From NCBI GenBank assembly GCA_026386805.1, contig JAPLMX010000128.1, positions 1-64,000 on the forward strand: a stretch of DNA of 64,000 nt, read 5' to 3'. The notes beneath the pieces are model-generated. The model ran no database searches and was not told the DNA's origin. It was given only the letters and a program-made list of their open reading frames with translations. A program made the translations under genes and the position numbers. How positions within the stretch are numbered: the stretch's first letter is position 1; every line of letters starts with the position of its first letter. This document shows, piece after piece, positions 18,906 to 28,621 of the stretch. This DNA is from Phycisphaerae bacterium (GTDB taxonomy: Bacteria; Planctomycetota; Phycisphaerae; Sedimentisphaerales; Anaerobacaceae).

Positions 18906-20657
18906 TCAACGGTCATTCAACGTCGGGTCGGATACCACCGGGCCGTCGATCACCGCCGTCCGGAGAATTTCTTCAATGGACACAATCCCCGCCTTCACCT
19001 TTTCCATGCCGTCGTGCTGCAGGGGCCGCATTCCTTTCTCCATCGCCTTGGTACGCAGCTTTTTCGCGCTGATCCGCTCGTTGATCATCTCTGAGATTTC
19101 ATCGTCGGGGACGAGAAGCTCGTGAATGGCGATTCGGCCCGCATAGCCCGTGTTGCGGCACTTCTTGCACCCGACGCCGCGGTAGTACGTGGCGACCTCG
19201 CCGCCTTGGGCCTCCACGATCCGGCGGATGCTGGCTGGCGGATCGTACTGGGTCTTGCAGTTGGAGCAGATCCGGCGGACCAACCGCTGGGCCAGCACGC
19301 CTTTGAGCGAAGCACTGAGCAGATACGGGGCCACGCCCAGATCCAACAGACGGGTCACCGCGCCGGGGGCGTCGTTCGTGTGCAGCGTCGAGAGTACCAG
19401 GTGCCCCGTCAAAGCCGCCTGGACCGCAATGCTCGCCGTCGCCTCGTCGCGGATTTCGCCGACCATGATGATGTCGGGGTCCTGCCGCAGCAGGCTGCGC
19501 AGAGCCGTGGAGAACGCAAATCCGACGGACGTGTTGACCTGGAACTGGTTGATCCCCGACATGTTGCACTCGACCGGGTCCTCGACCGTGCAGATGTTGA
19601 CTTCCTCATTGCTCAGCTCGGCCAGCGCTGCGTAGAGCGTCGTATTCTTGCCCGAGCCGGTAGGGCCGGTCACCAGGACCACGCCGTTGGGCGTCTGAAT
19701 CACCTGCCGGAAGCGCCGGAGATTGTCGTAGGTGAAGCCCAGCGCCTCGAAATTGTAGAGGATCTTCTGCGGATCGATGACGCGAACGACGACCTTCTCG
19801 CCGAAGGTGCCGGGCATGACGGAGACGCGCAGGTCGATCGGCCGGCCCTCGACCAGAACGTGGATGCCGCCGTCCTGCGGCAGCCGCCGCTGCGCAATGT
19901 CGAGCTCGGCCATGATCTTGATGCGGGAGACAATCGCCGGGTGCATCTGGTGCGGCGGCCGTATCTTCTCATAGAGCTTGCCGTCCACGCGATAGCGGAT
20001 GCGCAATTTCTTGTCGCCCGGCTCGATGTGGATGTCGCTGGCGTTCTCCCGGACCGCATTGTACAGCAGGTAGTTGACGAGCTTGACCACCGGGGACTGT
20101 CCCGCCACCTCTTCGAGATTGCCGATGTCCTGGGTGATGTTCTCGATCAGCGTGAATTCTCCGAGGCCCTCTTCGTCGATGATATCGTCGATGACGAAGA
20201 CGTTCGCCGCCGGCAGATAGGTCTGCAGGGTCGCCTTGATGTCCTTGGCCGTGGAGCAGACCACCTGGACCCGGCACCCGCTGATCCGCTCGATCTCGTC
20301 GATGAGAAAGACGTTCGTGGGCTCGCTGACGGCCACCGTAAGCACGTCGTGGACCTTGAACAGAGGCAGCACGATGTGCGCTTCCAGGAACTCACGGGGC
20401 AGAATCTCGATGGCCTTGGGGTCGCAGATTTTCGGGCTGATCTGGGCGTACGGCACGCCATACGCTTCCGCCAGGGCCGAAGCGATCTGGTTGTCCGTGC
20501 AGTGGCCCATCTCGACGAGCAGCTCGCCGAGGAGTTTGCGATGGCCCTTGTCCTGCTGCTCCGCGAGGGCCTTCTCGATCTGCTCTTCGCTGACGACGCC
20601 ACGGGCCAACAGCAGTTGGCCGAGCTGTAGCTTGTTTTCGAGCAGAATCTGACCCAT
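18906..20657 (-). CDS. type IV pilus/T2SS assembly ATPase (PilB/GspE) with MshEN-like N-terminal domain
   Basis: Walker A GPTGSGKNTTLYAAL, CSNCKTQY...CKKCRNTGYAGR zinc motif; LGQLLLARGVVSEEQ and LGELLVEMGH repeats. Confidence 0.95.
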   Translation of the reverse strand: MGQILLENKLQLGQLLLARGVVSEEQIEKALAEQQDKGHRKLLGELLVEMGHCTDNQIASALAEAYGVPYAQISPKICDPKAIEILPREFLEAHIVLPLFKVHDVLTVAVSEPTNVFLIDEIERISGCRVQVVCSTAKDIKATLQTYLPAANVFVIDDIIDEEGLGEFTLIENITQDIGNLEEVAGQSPVVKLVNYLLYNAVRENASDIHIEPGDKKLRIRYRVDGKLYEKIRPPHQMHPAIVSRIKIMAELDIAQRRLPQDGGIHVLVEGRPIDLRVSVMPGTFGEKVVVRVIDPQKILYNFEALGFTYDNLRRFRQVIQTPNGVVLVTGPTGSGKNTTLYAALAELSNEEVNICTVEDPVECNMSGINQFQVNTSVGFAFSTALRSLLRQDPDIIMVGEIRDEATASIAVQAALTGHLVLSTLHTNDAPGAVTRLLDLGVAPYLLSASLKGVLAQRLVRRICSNCKTQYDPPASIRRIVEAQGGEVATYYRGVGCKKCRNTGYAGRIAIHELLVPDDEISEMINERISAKKLRTKAMEKGMRPLQHDGMEKVKAGIVSIEEILRTAVIDGPVVSDPTLNDR

Positions 20658-20725
20658 ATCTACTTCTCTCAGTCAATCGGTTGTGACAGAAACCAGGGAA
20701 TATTGGGGGGTGCCAGTCGTCCACC

Positions 20726-20757
20726 CATCATTCCAATCTTCCATCATTCCAATCTTC
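20726..20757. repeat. 16-bp tandem repeat CATCATTCCAATCTTC x2
   Basis: Read directly in the gspE-STAS intergenic region. Confidence 0.8.
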
Positions 20758-20761
20758 CAAC

Positions 20762-21097
20762 TCACGCGAAACTCTTGACCGCTTTCGTCAGTTCGGCGTG
20801 GCAGTCGAATTCGTCCTGCAGCCGCGTGATTTCCAGGATCTTGGTGCAGTTCTCCGTGAGCCCCGCCAGTCGAAGCGCGACGCGATTCTGGCGGCAGTAG
20901 TCACGCACCCACAGCAGCAGCTCGAGTCCTTGGCTGTCGACGCCATCGACGTCGCTCATGTCCAGAACGATGCCGGCTCTCTGGCCGGCGATGATCTCGG
21001 TGATCGCGCTGCGCAGCGGCTCGACGGTCTCGCCGTCCACTTCGCCCCGCAGCTCGACCACCGTGACGTCATTGTAGTTTTGCCATGCGATTTTCAT
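20762..21097 (-). CDS. STAS-domain protein (anti-anti-sigma factor-like)
   Basis: VTVVELRGEVDGETV...GIVLDMSDVDGVDSQGLELLLWV. Confidence 0.85.
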   Translation of the reverse strand: MKIAWQNYNDVTVVELRGEVDGETVEPLRSAITEIIAGQRAGIVLDMSDVDGVDSQGLELLLWVRDYCRQNRVALRLAGLTENCTKILEITRLQDEFDCHAELTKAVKSFA

Positions 21098-22770
21098 CAG
21101 AGCAGCGTCCCAATCGCTTCGACTCCGTAGTCCGCGAAGTGCCCGGTGTCGTAGTTTTCCTGGCCGTCCTCCTGAACGATCTCCCACAGGCGGTCGATGT
21201 CGCTTTCGAGGAAGATCGTGCCGATCTTCAGATCGAACTGCGTGCCCAGGCCCTTGCGAATCTCGTCGAGGGCGTGCCCCACGCTCATGGCGTCGCGATA
21301 CGTCCGCCGGGAGGTCATGGCGTCGAAGCTGTCCGCCAGTCCGACGATCTTGCCCGTCAGCGGGATCTCGTCGCCCTGGAGACCGTCCGGATACCCGTGG
21401 CCGTCGACGCGCTCGTGATGACAGAGCACTCCAGGCACGATCTCGCGCATCTGCTTGATGCCCCGGAGGATGCTGGCCCCGATGGAAGGATGGCGGCTAA
21501 TGCACGCCCGCTCCTCGGGCGTGAGCTTGCCGTTCTTGCGGAGCACGCTTTCATCGATGCCGATCTTGCCGATGTCGTGCAGCAGGCCGGCCAGATAGAT
21601 CTTGTGGATCTGATCCTCCTCCAGCGGCTCCTGCTCCGCCATCCGCTCGGCGATCCAACGGGAGATCAACGCGACCCGCTCCGAGTGGCCGCGGGTGTAC
21701 TGGTCCTTCGCGTCGATGCTGTTGGTCAGCGCCTTGAGCGAGCCGACGAACAGCTCCTTGAGATCGTTGAAGAGCCGGCCGTTCTCGACGAACACCGCGC
21801 AGCCGCTCGCGACGGACGTGAAGAGCTTGATGTCCGTGCTGTCGAAATCGGGCTTGTCCACGCGATTGACCGCCACCATCAGCCCGATGACGGAGACCGT
21901 CCCTTTGCCGCGGCGCACGGCGCCGCTGTCGCCTTTGTCTTTCGCGCACAGGGGCACGGCGATGATGTTCCGGACACTGGCGGGCCAGGCATACCGGAAG
22001 GGCGAGTCCACCTCGCTGTCCAGCAGGGCCTCGCGGCCCCGGGCCAGCTCCTCGCTCAGGCGCCCGTGCAGGGCCGCCGCCATCGCATCGTCGATGTCGA
22101 TCAGCCCGGAGCCGGCCGCCACGACCAGCCTCCGGTCGCCGTCCATCACCCGCTCCAGCAGGACCGCAATCCCTTCCACCAGGACAATATCGGTCAGGCT
22201 GTCACAGGCGAGCTGGAGGAAGTTGGTGTCCGACTCGGTGACCCGCATGTTCGTGCTGATCCGGTGGAGCAGCACCAGCTCTTCGTAGACGCGGGCCAGC
22301 TCGACCCCGACCGTCTCGATCTGCTCCTCCGTTCGCATCGACGTCTGGAAGTTCCGGGCCGACAGCCGGAGCATCTCCTGGAAGTGCTCGACATTGGCAC
22401 CACCCGACGCGGGATCTCCGAGATCGACCAGGGCGACGCCCGCCGGATCGCGGTAGCCCGACGCCACGGGCGGTCGGAGCAGGGGTACGCCGATCAGCAG
22501 ACTCACGTCCGCCAACTGCCAGACCGGAATCTCGGCGCCCTCGTACTGCTGCTGGGTAGCCCGGGCGAGGATGTCGCGCCCCGCCTCCAGGAGCCGGCCG
22601 CCGTCGCTCTCGAAGCGCCCGCCGTTGACGCGTACAACGAGGGAGCCCTCGGTGCTCACCACGGCGAAATTGACGCCGAAGCGGGCGAGCCGTTCCCCGA
22701 ACTTCTCCAAGTCCCGTCGTTGCGACGCATCCAGCGCCGGAGCCGCTATGTTGGGCATGAGCATTTCCAC
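21097..22770 (-). CDS. HD-GYP domain phosphodiesterase with N-terminal GAF-like region
   Basis: LLHDIGKIGIDE and HHERVDGHGYPDGLQGDEIPL. Confidence 0.93.
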   Translation of the reverse strand: MEMLMPNIAAPALDASQRRDLEKFGERLARFGVNFAVVSTEGSLVVRVNGGRFESDGGRLLEAGRDILARATQQQYEGAEIPVWQLADVSLLIGVPLLRPPVASGYRDPAGVALVDLGDPASGGANVEHFQEMLRLSARNFQTSMRTEEQIETVGVELARVYEELVLLHRISTNMRVTESDTNFLQLACDSLTDIVLVEGIAVLLERVMDGDRRLVVAAGSGLIDIDDAMAAALHGRLSEELARGREALLDSEVDSPFRYAWPASVRNIIAVPLCAKDKGDSGAVRRGKGTVSVIGLMVAVNRVDKPDFDSTDIKLFTSVASGCAVFVENGRLFNDLKELFVGSLKALTNSIDAKDQYTRGHSERVALISRWIAERMAEQEPLEEDQIHKIYLAGLLHDIGKIGIDESVLRKNGKLTPEERACISRHPSIGASILRGIKQMREIVPGVLCHHERVDGHGYPDGLQGDEIPLTGKIVGLADSFDAMTSRRTYRDAMSVGHALDEIRKGLGTQFDLKIGTIFLESDIDRLWEIVQEDGQENYDTGHFADYGVEAIGTLL

Positions 22771-22818
22771 GCGTTCACCTATTCACACCTGTCGATCGTT
22801 GATGCCCCCCCGGCGGCG

Positions 22819-23208
22819 TCAGCATTTGACCGCAAGCTGCCGCTGGTAAAGAATGTCCTGGATGGTCTTGAGCAGCTCCTTCGGGCTGAACGGCTTGCTC
22901 AGGCAGCTCGACACCCCGAGGCTTTCCTGCTGCTCCTGCGTCACGGCAAAGCTGCGCGCGGTCAGCAGAATCACGGGAATGTCCTTGGTCCGCTCATCCT
23001 CGCGCATCTTGGTGATCAGCTCGATCCCCGTCATCAAGGGCATTTGGTAATCGGTGACCACGATGTCGGGCTTCTCCCGGCAGGCGAGATCGTAGGCCTC
23101 CAGGCCGTTATTGGCGGCAATGACCTCATATCCGTTGTTGCGGAGCTTGATTGCGACCACGTGAATAATGTGGATTTCATCGTCTGCCACAAGCACTTTA
23201 TTGGCCAT
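22819..23208 (-). CDS. response regulator receiver (CheY-like)
   Basis: MANKVLVADDEIHI...DIVVTDYQMPLMTGIELI...ILLTA. Confidence 0.93.
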   Translation of the reverse strand: MANKVLVADDEIHIIHVVAIKLRNNGYEVIAANNGLEAYDLACREKPDIVVTDYQMPLMTGIELITKMREDERTKDIPVILLTARSFAVTQEQQESLGVSSCLSKPFSPKELLKTIQDILYQRQLAVKC

Positions 23209-23279
23209 CTTTCTCGTCCTCTGGAAGAATTCGATATCGAACGCTCCTGCCTCCGTGATGCGATCTTGACCCATCCCTG

Positions 23280-24779
23280 CTAGACGGCGGCGGCCTGTTC
23301 GGCGGTCGCCAACGGCAGCTCGAACCCAAACGTGCTGCCGACCCCCACTTTGCTGGTGACGAACATTCGTCCGTCGTGTACTTTTTCGACGATTTGCTTC
23401 GCCAGGTTTAGCCCCAGGCCGGTCCCTTTGGCCTGTTTGTTGTTGGCGCTGACGCGGAAGAATTTCTCGAAAAGGTGGCCCATCTCGTCCTCGGGAATCC
23501 CAACGCCGGTGTCGGTCACCGTCACGCGCACGAGCCGCGCCGCCTCGTCCACCTCCGTGCCCACCGTCACGTGGCCGCCGGCCGGCGTGTATTTGACGGC
23601 GTTACTCAATAGATTGATAATGACTTGTGAAATCATGTCCTTGTCCACGTGCACCTGGTCGTAGACGATGGGCTGTCCGCTCGTCACCGTGATGTTCTTC
23701 TCCTCAGCGTAGCTGCGGATCATCTGCATCTGCTCTTCAATCAGGATCGTCAGGCTCGCCTGCTCCTTCTTGACCTTGATCAGACCCGACTCGATCCGGG
23801 AGATGTTCAGAATGTCCTCGATCAGCCGATTCAACCGCTGGGCCTGGTTCTGAATGACGGCGTAGAATTCCTTGCGGGTCTCTTCGTCGCCCGCTTCGCC
23901 GTCCGCGAGCATTTCGGAGTACGCCGTGATCGAAGCCAGCGGCGTCTTGAGCTCGTGCGAGACGTGACTGACGAAGTCGTTCTTCATCTGGGCGACTTCC
24001 TTCTCCTTGGTGACATCGTGGAGCACGGCCACGACGCCGGAGGTCTTCCCGTCCTCCTGCACGCACGAGATGATCGCCTCGAACGCTCGGGGCCGATCCC
24101 CTTGCGTGAAGACCAACTCCCGCTTCGTCGCCTCGGTCCGGTTGCATCTGCTTTGCCGCAGAAGCTCGACAAATTCGGCGTGCGTCCGGCCGATAATCTC
24201 GGCGAGAGGCTCGTGGCAGGCATGCGCGGCGTCGAATCCCAAAAGCTTCGCCGCCGGCTCGTTGGCCATCAGGAGCCGGTCCGACCCATCCACGACAAGG
24301 ACCGCATCGCGAAGACTGTACAGAATGGCCTCCACGTGCCGCTTCTGGCGCTCGGAAAGCCGGGATCGGACCTGGAGGTCCTGCAGCTCCTCGCGAAGAT
24401 GCCGAACCGTCCTGTCACCGTCGGCCAGATGGGCATCGACAGCTTCGGTCAACGCGTTTGATGTTCCCGAACCGTGGGGACGATCGAGCGCCGATGGCGG
24501 CGCCAGGAACCGTGCGGCTATGGACGTGACCACCCCGAGCAATCGGCCGTAGCCAACGCCGAGGACGATCACGCCCACAGCCCCCACAAAGTAAACAGCG
24601 AGGCACAGCGAAGCGAACCACCGGTCCCCCCCCGCGGCGACGCCGGTCTCCTGCCACTGGGCAAGAGCCGCCATCAGCAGCGAGACAATCGCTGCCGCGG
24701 TGGCGATCCAGACTGTGCTTCGTTGGCCTCTCACCACGACTCCTTCGAAACCACGAACCGTCAATGCCCTCTGCTCCAC
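23280..24779 (-). CDS. sensor histidine kinase (PAS, HisKA, HATPase)
   Basis: FVSHVSHELKTPLASI; VTVTDTGVGIPEDEMGHLFEKFFR; GTGLGLNLAK. Confidence 0.95.
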   Translation of the reverse strand: MEQRALTVRGFEGVVVRGQRSTVWIATAAAIVSLLMAALAQWQETGVAAGGDRWFASLCLAVYFVGAVGVIVLGVGYGRLLGVVTSIAARFLAPPSALDRPHGSGTSNALTEAVDAHLADGDRTVRHLREELQDLQVRSRLSERQKRHVEAILYSLRDAVLVVDGSDRLLMANEPAAKLLGFDAAHACHEPLAEIIGRTHAEFVELLRQSRCNRTEATKRELVFTQGDRPRAFEAIISCVQEDGKTSGVVAVLHDVTKEKEVAQMKNDFVSHVSHELKTPLASITAYSEMLADGEAGDEETRKEFYAVIQNQAQRLNRLIEDILNISRIESGLIKVKKEQASLTILIEEQMQMIRSYAEEKNITVTSGQPIVYDQVHVDKDMISQVIINLLSNAVKYTPAGGHVTVGTEVDEAARLVRVTVTDTGVGIPEDEMGHLFEKFFRVSANNKQAKGTGLGLNLAKQIVEKVHDGRMFVTSKVGVGSTFGFELPLATAEQAAAV

Positions 24780-24793
24780 TACCGCAACGACAC

Positions 24794-26599
24794 TCAGCGC
24801 CTTAACCAGCCTTCCGCCTCCTGCTTATCGATCTCTTGGACGGCGGTGCTGTCGAGCCTCTTGAACTGCTCCGGATCCGTCTCGACGATAATCCTTTCGC
24901 GCAGGCGCAGGGCTTCCAGGTACGTCGGCCTCAGCATGAGCGCGATCCTCAAGTTGAAGAGGGCCTTCTGGGTATCCCCTTCGAGATAGCACTTGGCGGC
25001 TCGCGCATAGGCGTCCTCCGCCTGCTTGGCGGTATCGAGCGCACTGAGGCTGTCCTTTGCCGCTTCCCTCTTGAGACGTATATCCTCAAGGCGTTTGTCG
25101 CCGTGGGCCTGCGACAGCTCGTCAATGATATGAGGCGTCAGAATGATGATCACCTCTTCCCGGCCCACGGTGTCCTTTTTGCTCCGGAAGAGCATGCCGA
25201 CGAGGGGCAGGTCCCCCAGCAGAGGCACCTGGGCTTTGGTGGTGGTGACGCTGTCGCGGAACAAACCACCAATGACCACTGTCTCACCGTCCCTGACCAC
25301 CACGTTCGTCCTTAGTTCCGTGGTATTCTCCAGGGGTTTGCCGTTCGTCTGTATGTCGCCGGAACTGTCTTTGGGGTAGATTTCCATTCGGATGTAACCA
25401 TCATCCCCAATGTACGGTCTGAATGCCAGCCGCGTACCAGTCTCCAGGAAGGCAGTGGACGCCGTCGTCCCGCCGGTCTGCGTCGTCGTGGCCGTATCCT
25501 CGTAGCCGAGCTTGCGACCAATCAACAACTGGCCCTCCTGCTTGTTCACCGCGAGAATCTTCGGATTGGCCAGGACCGTCGTATCCGTGATCTGTTCCAG
25601 GGCCGTAATGAGCGCCTGCACGTTGCCGGCGGAGAAGCCGAAGGTCAGCCCCGTCCCACCGGGATTCTTCGCGAAACCCGTGGTCTGCGCCGGCGTCCCG
25701 ACGCCCCCCACGATGTTCGGCCGGAAAGGCGAGACCGGCACGCCGTTATTCGTGGTGTTGGTGGTACTGGCGATGCCGCCAATGCCGACGTTGACGGGCA
25801 AACCGCTCAGCAGGTTCCAGTCAACCCCAAATTGCATGTCCTCCGTCAAAGTGACGACCATGATCGTGGCTTCGATCAGAACCTGCTTGGGTCGGAGGTC
25901 GATAGTGCGAACTACCGCTTCGGCTCGTTCGATGCACTCGGGGTAATCAAATACGACGATCATGTCGTGATTGGCAGGATCGTTGCCTCCGCCGCTCGAG
26001 CTGAGCCCACCGCCGCCGGAACTGCCGGAACTACCGGAAATGCTCTTCTGAGCGGGGCTGGTCGCCGTGATTTTGGCCGACGGTGCACCGCTCATGACCG
26101 GCTGGAGAAGCTTGAGGGCCTCCTCCGCCGTAATGTAGTAGAGCGTGATGACCTTGTACGTCATCCTCTCCGGGTTCTCCTTGATCTTCTTGTATTCTTC
26201 GAGGGTGTAGACCCGCACGAAGTCGCCGTCCTGCTCGTACTTGAAGCCGTTTCCGACGACCGCCTCCAGGGCCTTCTCGAACGTCACGTTGTAGAGCCGG
26301 CTGATCGCCAGCGGGCCTTCGACGCCGGCGCTGGGAACGATGTTCTTCTTGCACAGCGCGGCCAGCAGGCGCAGGCTGTCCTTGATGGTCATATCCTTCT
26401 GAAACGCGATGAATTTGATCAGGCCGCTGGTGGGATCCACCTGGGCCTGATTCGGATCGATCTTCTGACCGTTCGTCGCCGCGGCCGAATCCAGCACGAC
26501 CGGATTCGGCTCGGCCGCCGCCACATACCCCGCGGTCAACCCAAGGAGAAGGACGGCCGCCAGCCATCGGCCTCTCCGTGTAAGCAATGCCTTGTTCAT
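24794..26599 (-). CDS. secretin (PilQ/GspD family)
   Basis: VLANPKILAVNKQEGQLLIG; VVRDGETVVIGGLFRDS...VPLLGDLPLVGMLFRSK secretin core. Confidence 0.92.
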   Translation of the reverse strand: MNKALLTRRGRWLAAVLLLGLTAGYVAAAEPNPVVLDSAAATNGQKIDPNQAQVDPTSGLIKFIAFQKDMTIKDSLRLLAALCKKNIVPSAGVEGPLAISRLYNVTFEKALEAVVGNGFKYEQDGDFVRVYTLEEYKKIKENPERMTYKVITLYYITAEEALKLLQPVMSGAPSAKITATSPAQKSISGSSGSSGGGGLSSSGGGNDPANHDMIVVFDYPECIERAEAVVRTIDLRPKQVLIEATIMVVTLTEDMQFGVDWNLLSGLPVNVGIGGIASTTNTTNNGVPVSPFRPNIVGGVGTPAQTTGFAKNPGGTGLTFGFSAGNVQALITALEQITDTTVLANPKILAVNKQEGQLLIGRKLGYEDTATTTQTGGTTASTAFLETGTRLAFRPYIGDDGYIRMEIYPKDSSGDIQTNGKPLENTTELRTNVVVRDGETVVIGGLFRDSVTTTKAQVPLLGDLPLVGMLFRSKKDTVGREEVIIILTPHIIDELSQAHGDKRLEDIRLKREAAKDSLSALDTAKQAEDAYARAAKCYLEGDTQKALFNLRIALMLRPTYLEALRLRERIIVETDPEQFKRLDSTAVQEIDKQEAEGWLRR

Positions 26600-26689
26600 A
26601 CATGTGTCCTGAACCATAACTTTGACTCCTGTTTCCTGGCTACCCTTGCCCAAAGGCACAGGCGCCCGCATCGTTTGAACGCACACCCG

Positions 26690-27298
26690 TCAGTTGACTG
26701 TTTCGAGTTTCTGCGCCAATTCCAGCGTCAGGTGGATACCCGCGCACCCCACCAGCACGGAATCGACGTAAATCTGCAACACTTCAAATTCAAAGACCGC
26801 GGTGCCGTCTTTCACGGTGAGCTTGCCCCCGACGCTGAGCAACTGGTCGTTGATAAAGGCGCGGGGACTCTCACTCCACAGCACCGCTTCCAGCTTCACC
26901 GTCTGTGTGAGTCGTTGGATCACGTCTTGCGCATCACTGGACGATCCCACGGGTACTTCTCGATCAGTGCCTGTTTTCCGACCGGCGGAATTCCGCCGGA
27001 GATACGCTTGATCTTTGGCCGTGAAGAAATCTTCTTGGATCGCATCGTGCCGTCCCGGCAGCTTCGGCAGCTCGACGAGTTTCACTTTCACCGGCCCTTG
27101 GTGCGGGGCGGACGGCGCCTGCGCACTCGGCGGGGCCGCGGTCGCCGCCGCCGGCTGATGCCCGACGAAGACCCGGACCCACATGAACAGCATGACCAAG
27201 AGGAGTCCGCAGGCGGCAGCCGTCTTCTGGCCGCCGATGCCCAGACGGCCGAGAATCCGGCCCGCCGACGGCACGCTGATCTTCCGGTTAGGCGCCAC
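26690..27298 (-). CDS. PilP-like pilus assembly component
   Basis: Position between secretin and PilO-like; single TM, Pro-rich linker. Confidence 0.5.
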   Translation of the reverse strand: MAPNRKISVPSAGRILGRLGIGGQKTAAACGLLLVMLFMWVRVFVGHQPAAATAAPPSAQAPSAPHQGPVKVKLVELPKLPGRHDAIQEDFFTAKDQAYLRRNSAGRKTGTDREVPVGSSSDAQDVIQRLTQTVKLEAVLWSESPRAFINDQLLSVGGKLTVKDGTAVFEFEVLQIYVDSVLVGCAGIHLTLELAQKLETVN

Positions 27299-27905
27299 GA
27301 TTCACACCGCCTGCCGAGGGGGCCTCGGCCGGACCATTGGTTTTGCGGTACTTCGCCGACTGCTCGAAAATGACGGCTTCCACCTGCAGGCTGATCCGCC
27401 CCGTCAGGTCGCTGTCGTTCTCCATCACGACCTTCTCGATGCGCACCAGCCGGTCCAGGCTCTGGACCTTCCGGAAGAAACCAAAGAAGTCCGTCAAGAT
27501 CCCCTTACACGCCACGTGAAGGGGGACACAGTTCAAATCGTCGGTCTTCACTTCCTTCCCGGGCAGGACCACCTGTTCGGTCAACCGGCAGTCCGTCATG
27601 ATGCCGGAGATTTGTTGCAGGAACGTGCCGAGGGCCCGATCCGCCGGCACGCGCAGATCGAAGCCGGTCACGGCCTTCTCCATGCCGCGCAGCCGCCGCT
27701 CCAGACCCGGCAGCTCCGCGCTCTGGGCCGCCGCCATCTGGATCGTCTGCTTCTGCCCGGCCTGCGTCCGTCGCAGCGACGCCAGCCGCTGCTGGGAGGG
27801 GATGTAACCGCACAGGGCGAAATCACAGACGAACAGCCCGGCGATGACGTACACCCACACCTGCTGTTTGCGGTGCGACAGTCTGGAACCGCTCGCGTTC
27901 ATCAA
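27288..27905 (-). CDS. PilO-like pilus assembly protein
   Basis: Single TM plus coiled coil; synteny with PilM/PilN. Confidence 0.65.
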   Translation of the reverse strand: MMNASGSRLSHRKQQVWVYVIAGLFVCDFALCGYIPSQQRLASLRRTQAGQKQTIQMAAAQSAELPGLERRLRGMEKAVTGFDLRVPADRALGTFLQQISGIMTDCRLTEQVVLPGKEVKTDDLNCVPLHVACKGILTDFFGFFRKVQSLDRLVRIEKVVMENDSDLTGRISLQVEAVIFEQSAKYRKTNGPAEAPSAGGVNRGA

Positions 27906-28621
27906 TCGTCCATTTCCTTATAGTTGGCCAGATAGCAGGCAATCTCAAATTCCGTCACGTCCAACGCACTCTGGGACAGGACGGCGGTCCCCCCTTCCTG
28001 CGGCGGCGGGGCGGATTTCGGGCCGGTCCGGGCTTTGGCGTTGCCATAGAACACGGGATGGACCTGTTGAAAGTACGCAGATTCATCCAGCCGGCACACC
28101 AGGTCGGCCACGTCCGCCGGATGGGCCGCCACGCCGGTCAGAACGATCCGGAACTTGACGCGCCCCAGCGGCACGTCCTTTTCGGAATTCCCCGATCCGT
28201 TGGCGAGCCGCACCGCGGAGCCCTTCGTTTGCCCCTTTTCCTCCATGCGGCCGAACCGCTCCGCCTGGATTTCCAATTTGCGCACCACGGCGGAGCCGCT
28301 GATGACGTGACTCAGCTCGGCCAAAACGGCCGCGATATCGACCTGGGAATCCATCTGCTCCACGAGGCCCGCCCGGGATTTCAGCTCGTTGAGCTGCTTG
28401 GTCAGCACGTCGAACTCATGGACCACGGCCTCCGCGCCCACGCGTTGATTTTCGAGGCGCGCCCCCTCCGCCGCGGCCTTGCCGGCCCGGTGGAGCGCCA
28501 GGGCGTTGAAGAGCATCATCACGAGAAAGACCGCCACCAGGGCGACGTACTGTCGGCGCACGTGCCCCTGGCGACGCTTGTCGTCTTTATACCATTCGGG
28601 GAGGAAGTCGAGCTCTTTCAC
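27902..28621 (-). CDS. PilN-like pilus assembly protein
   Basis: Overlaps pilM and pilO; single TM near N-terminus. Confidence 0.7.
   Translation of the reverse strand: MKELDFLPEWYKDDKRRQGHVRRQYVALVAVFLVMMLFNALALHRAGKAAAEGARLENQRVGAEAVVHEFDVLTKQLNELKSRAGLVEQMDSQVDIAAVLAELSHVISGSAVVRKLEIQAERFGRMEEKGQTKGSAVRLANGSGNSEKDVPLGRVKFRIVLTGVAAHPADVADLVCRLDESAYFQQVHPVFYGNAKARTGPKSAPPPQEGGTAVLSQSALDVTEFEIACYLANYKEMDD

Noticed and set aside
20726-20757. Possible CRISPR-like array
   Set aside because: Only two perfect 16-bp tandem units, no spacers and no cas genes in the window.
19122-23283. Long plus-strand ORFs 19122-20630 and 21085-23283
   Set aside because: Exact antisense of gspE, STAS, HD-GYP and the receiver; composition typical of shadow frames.
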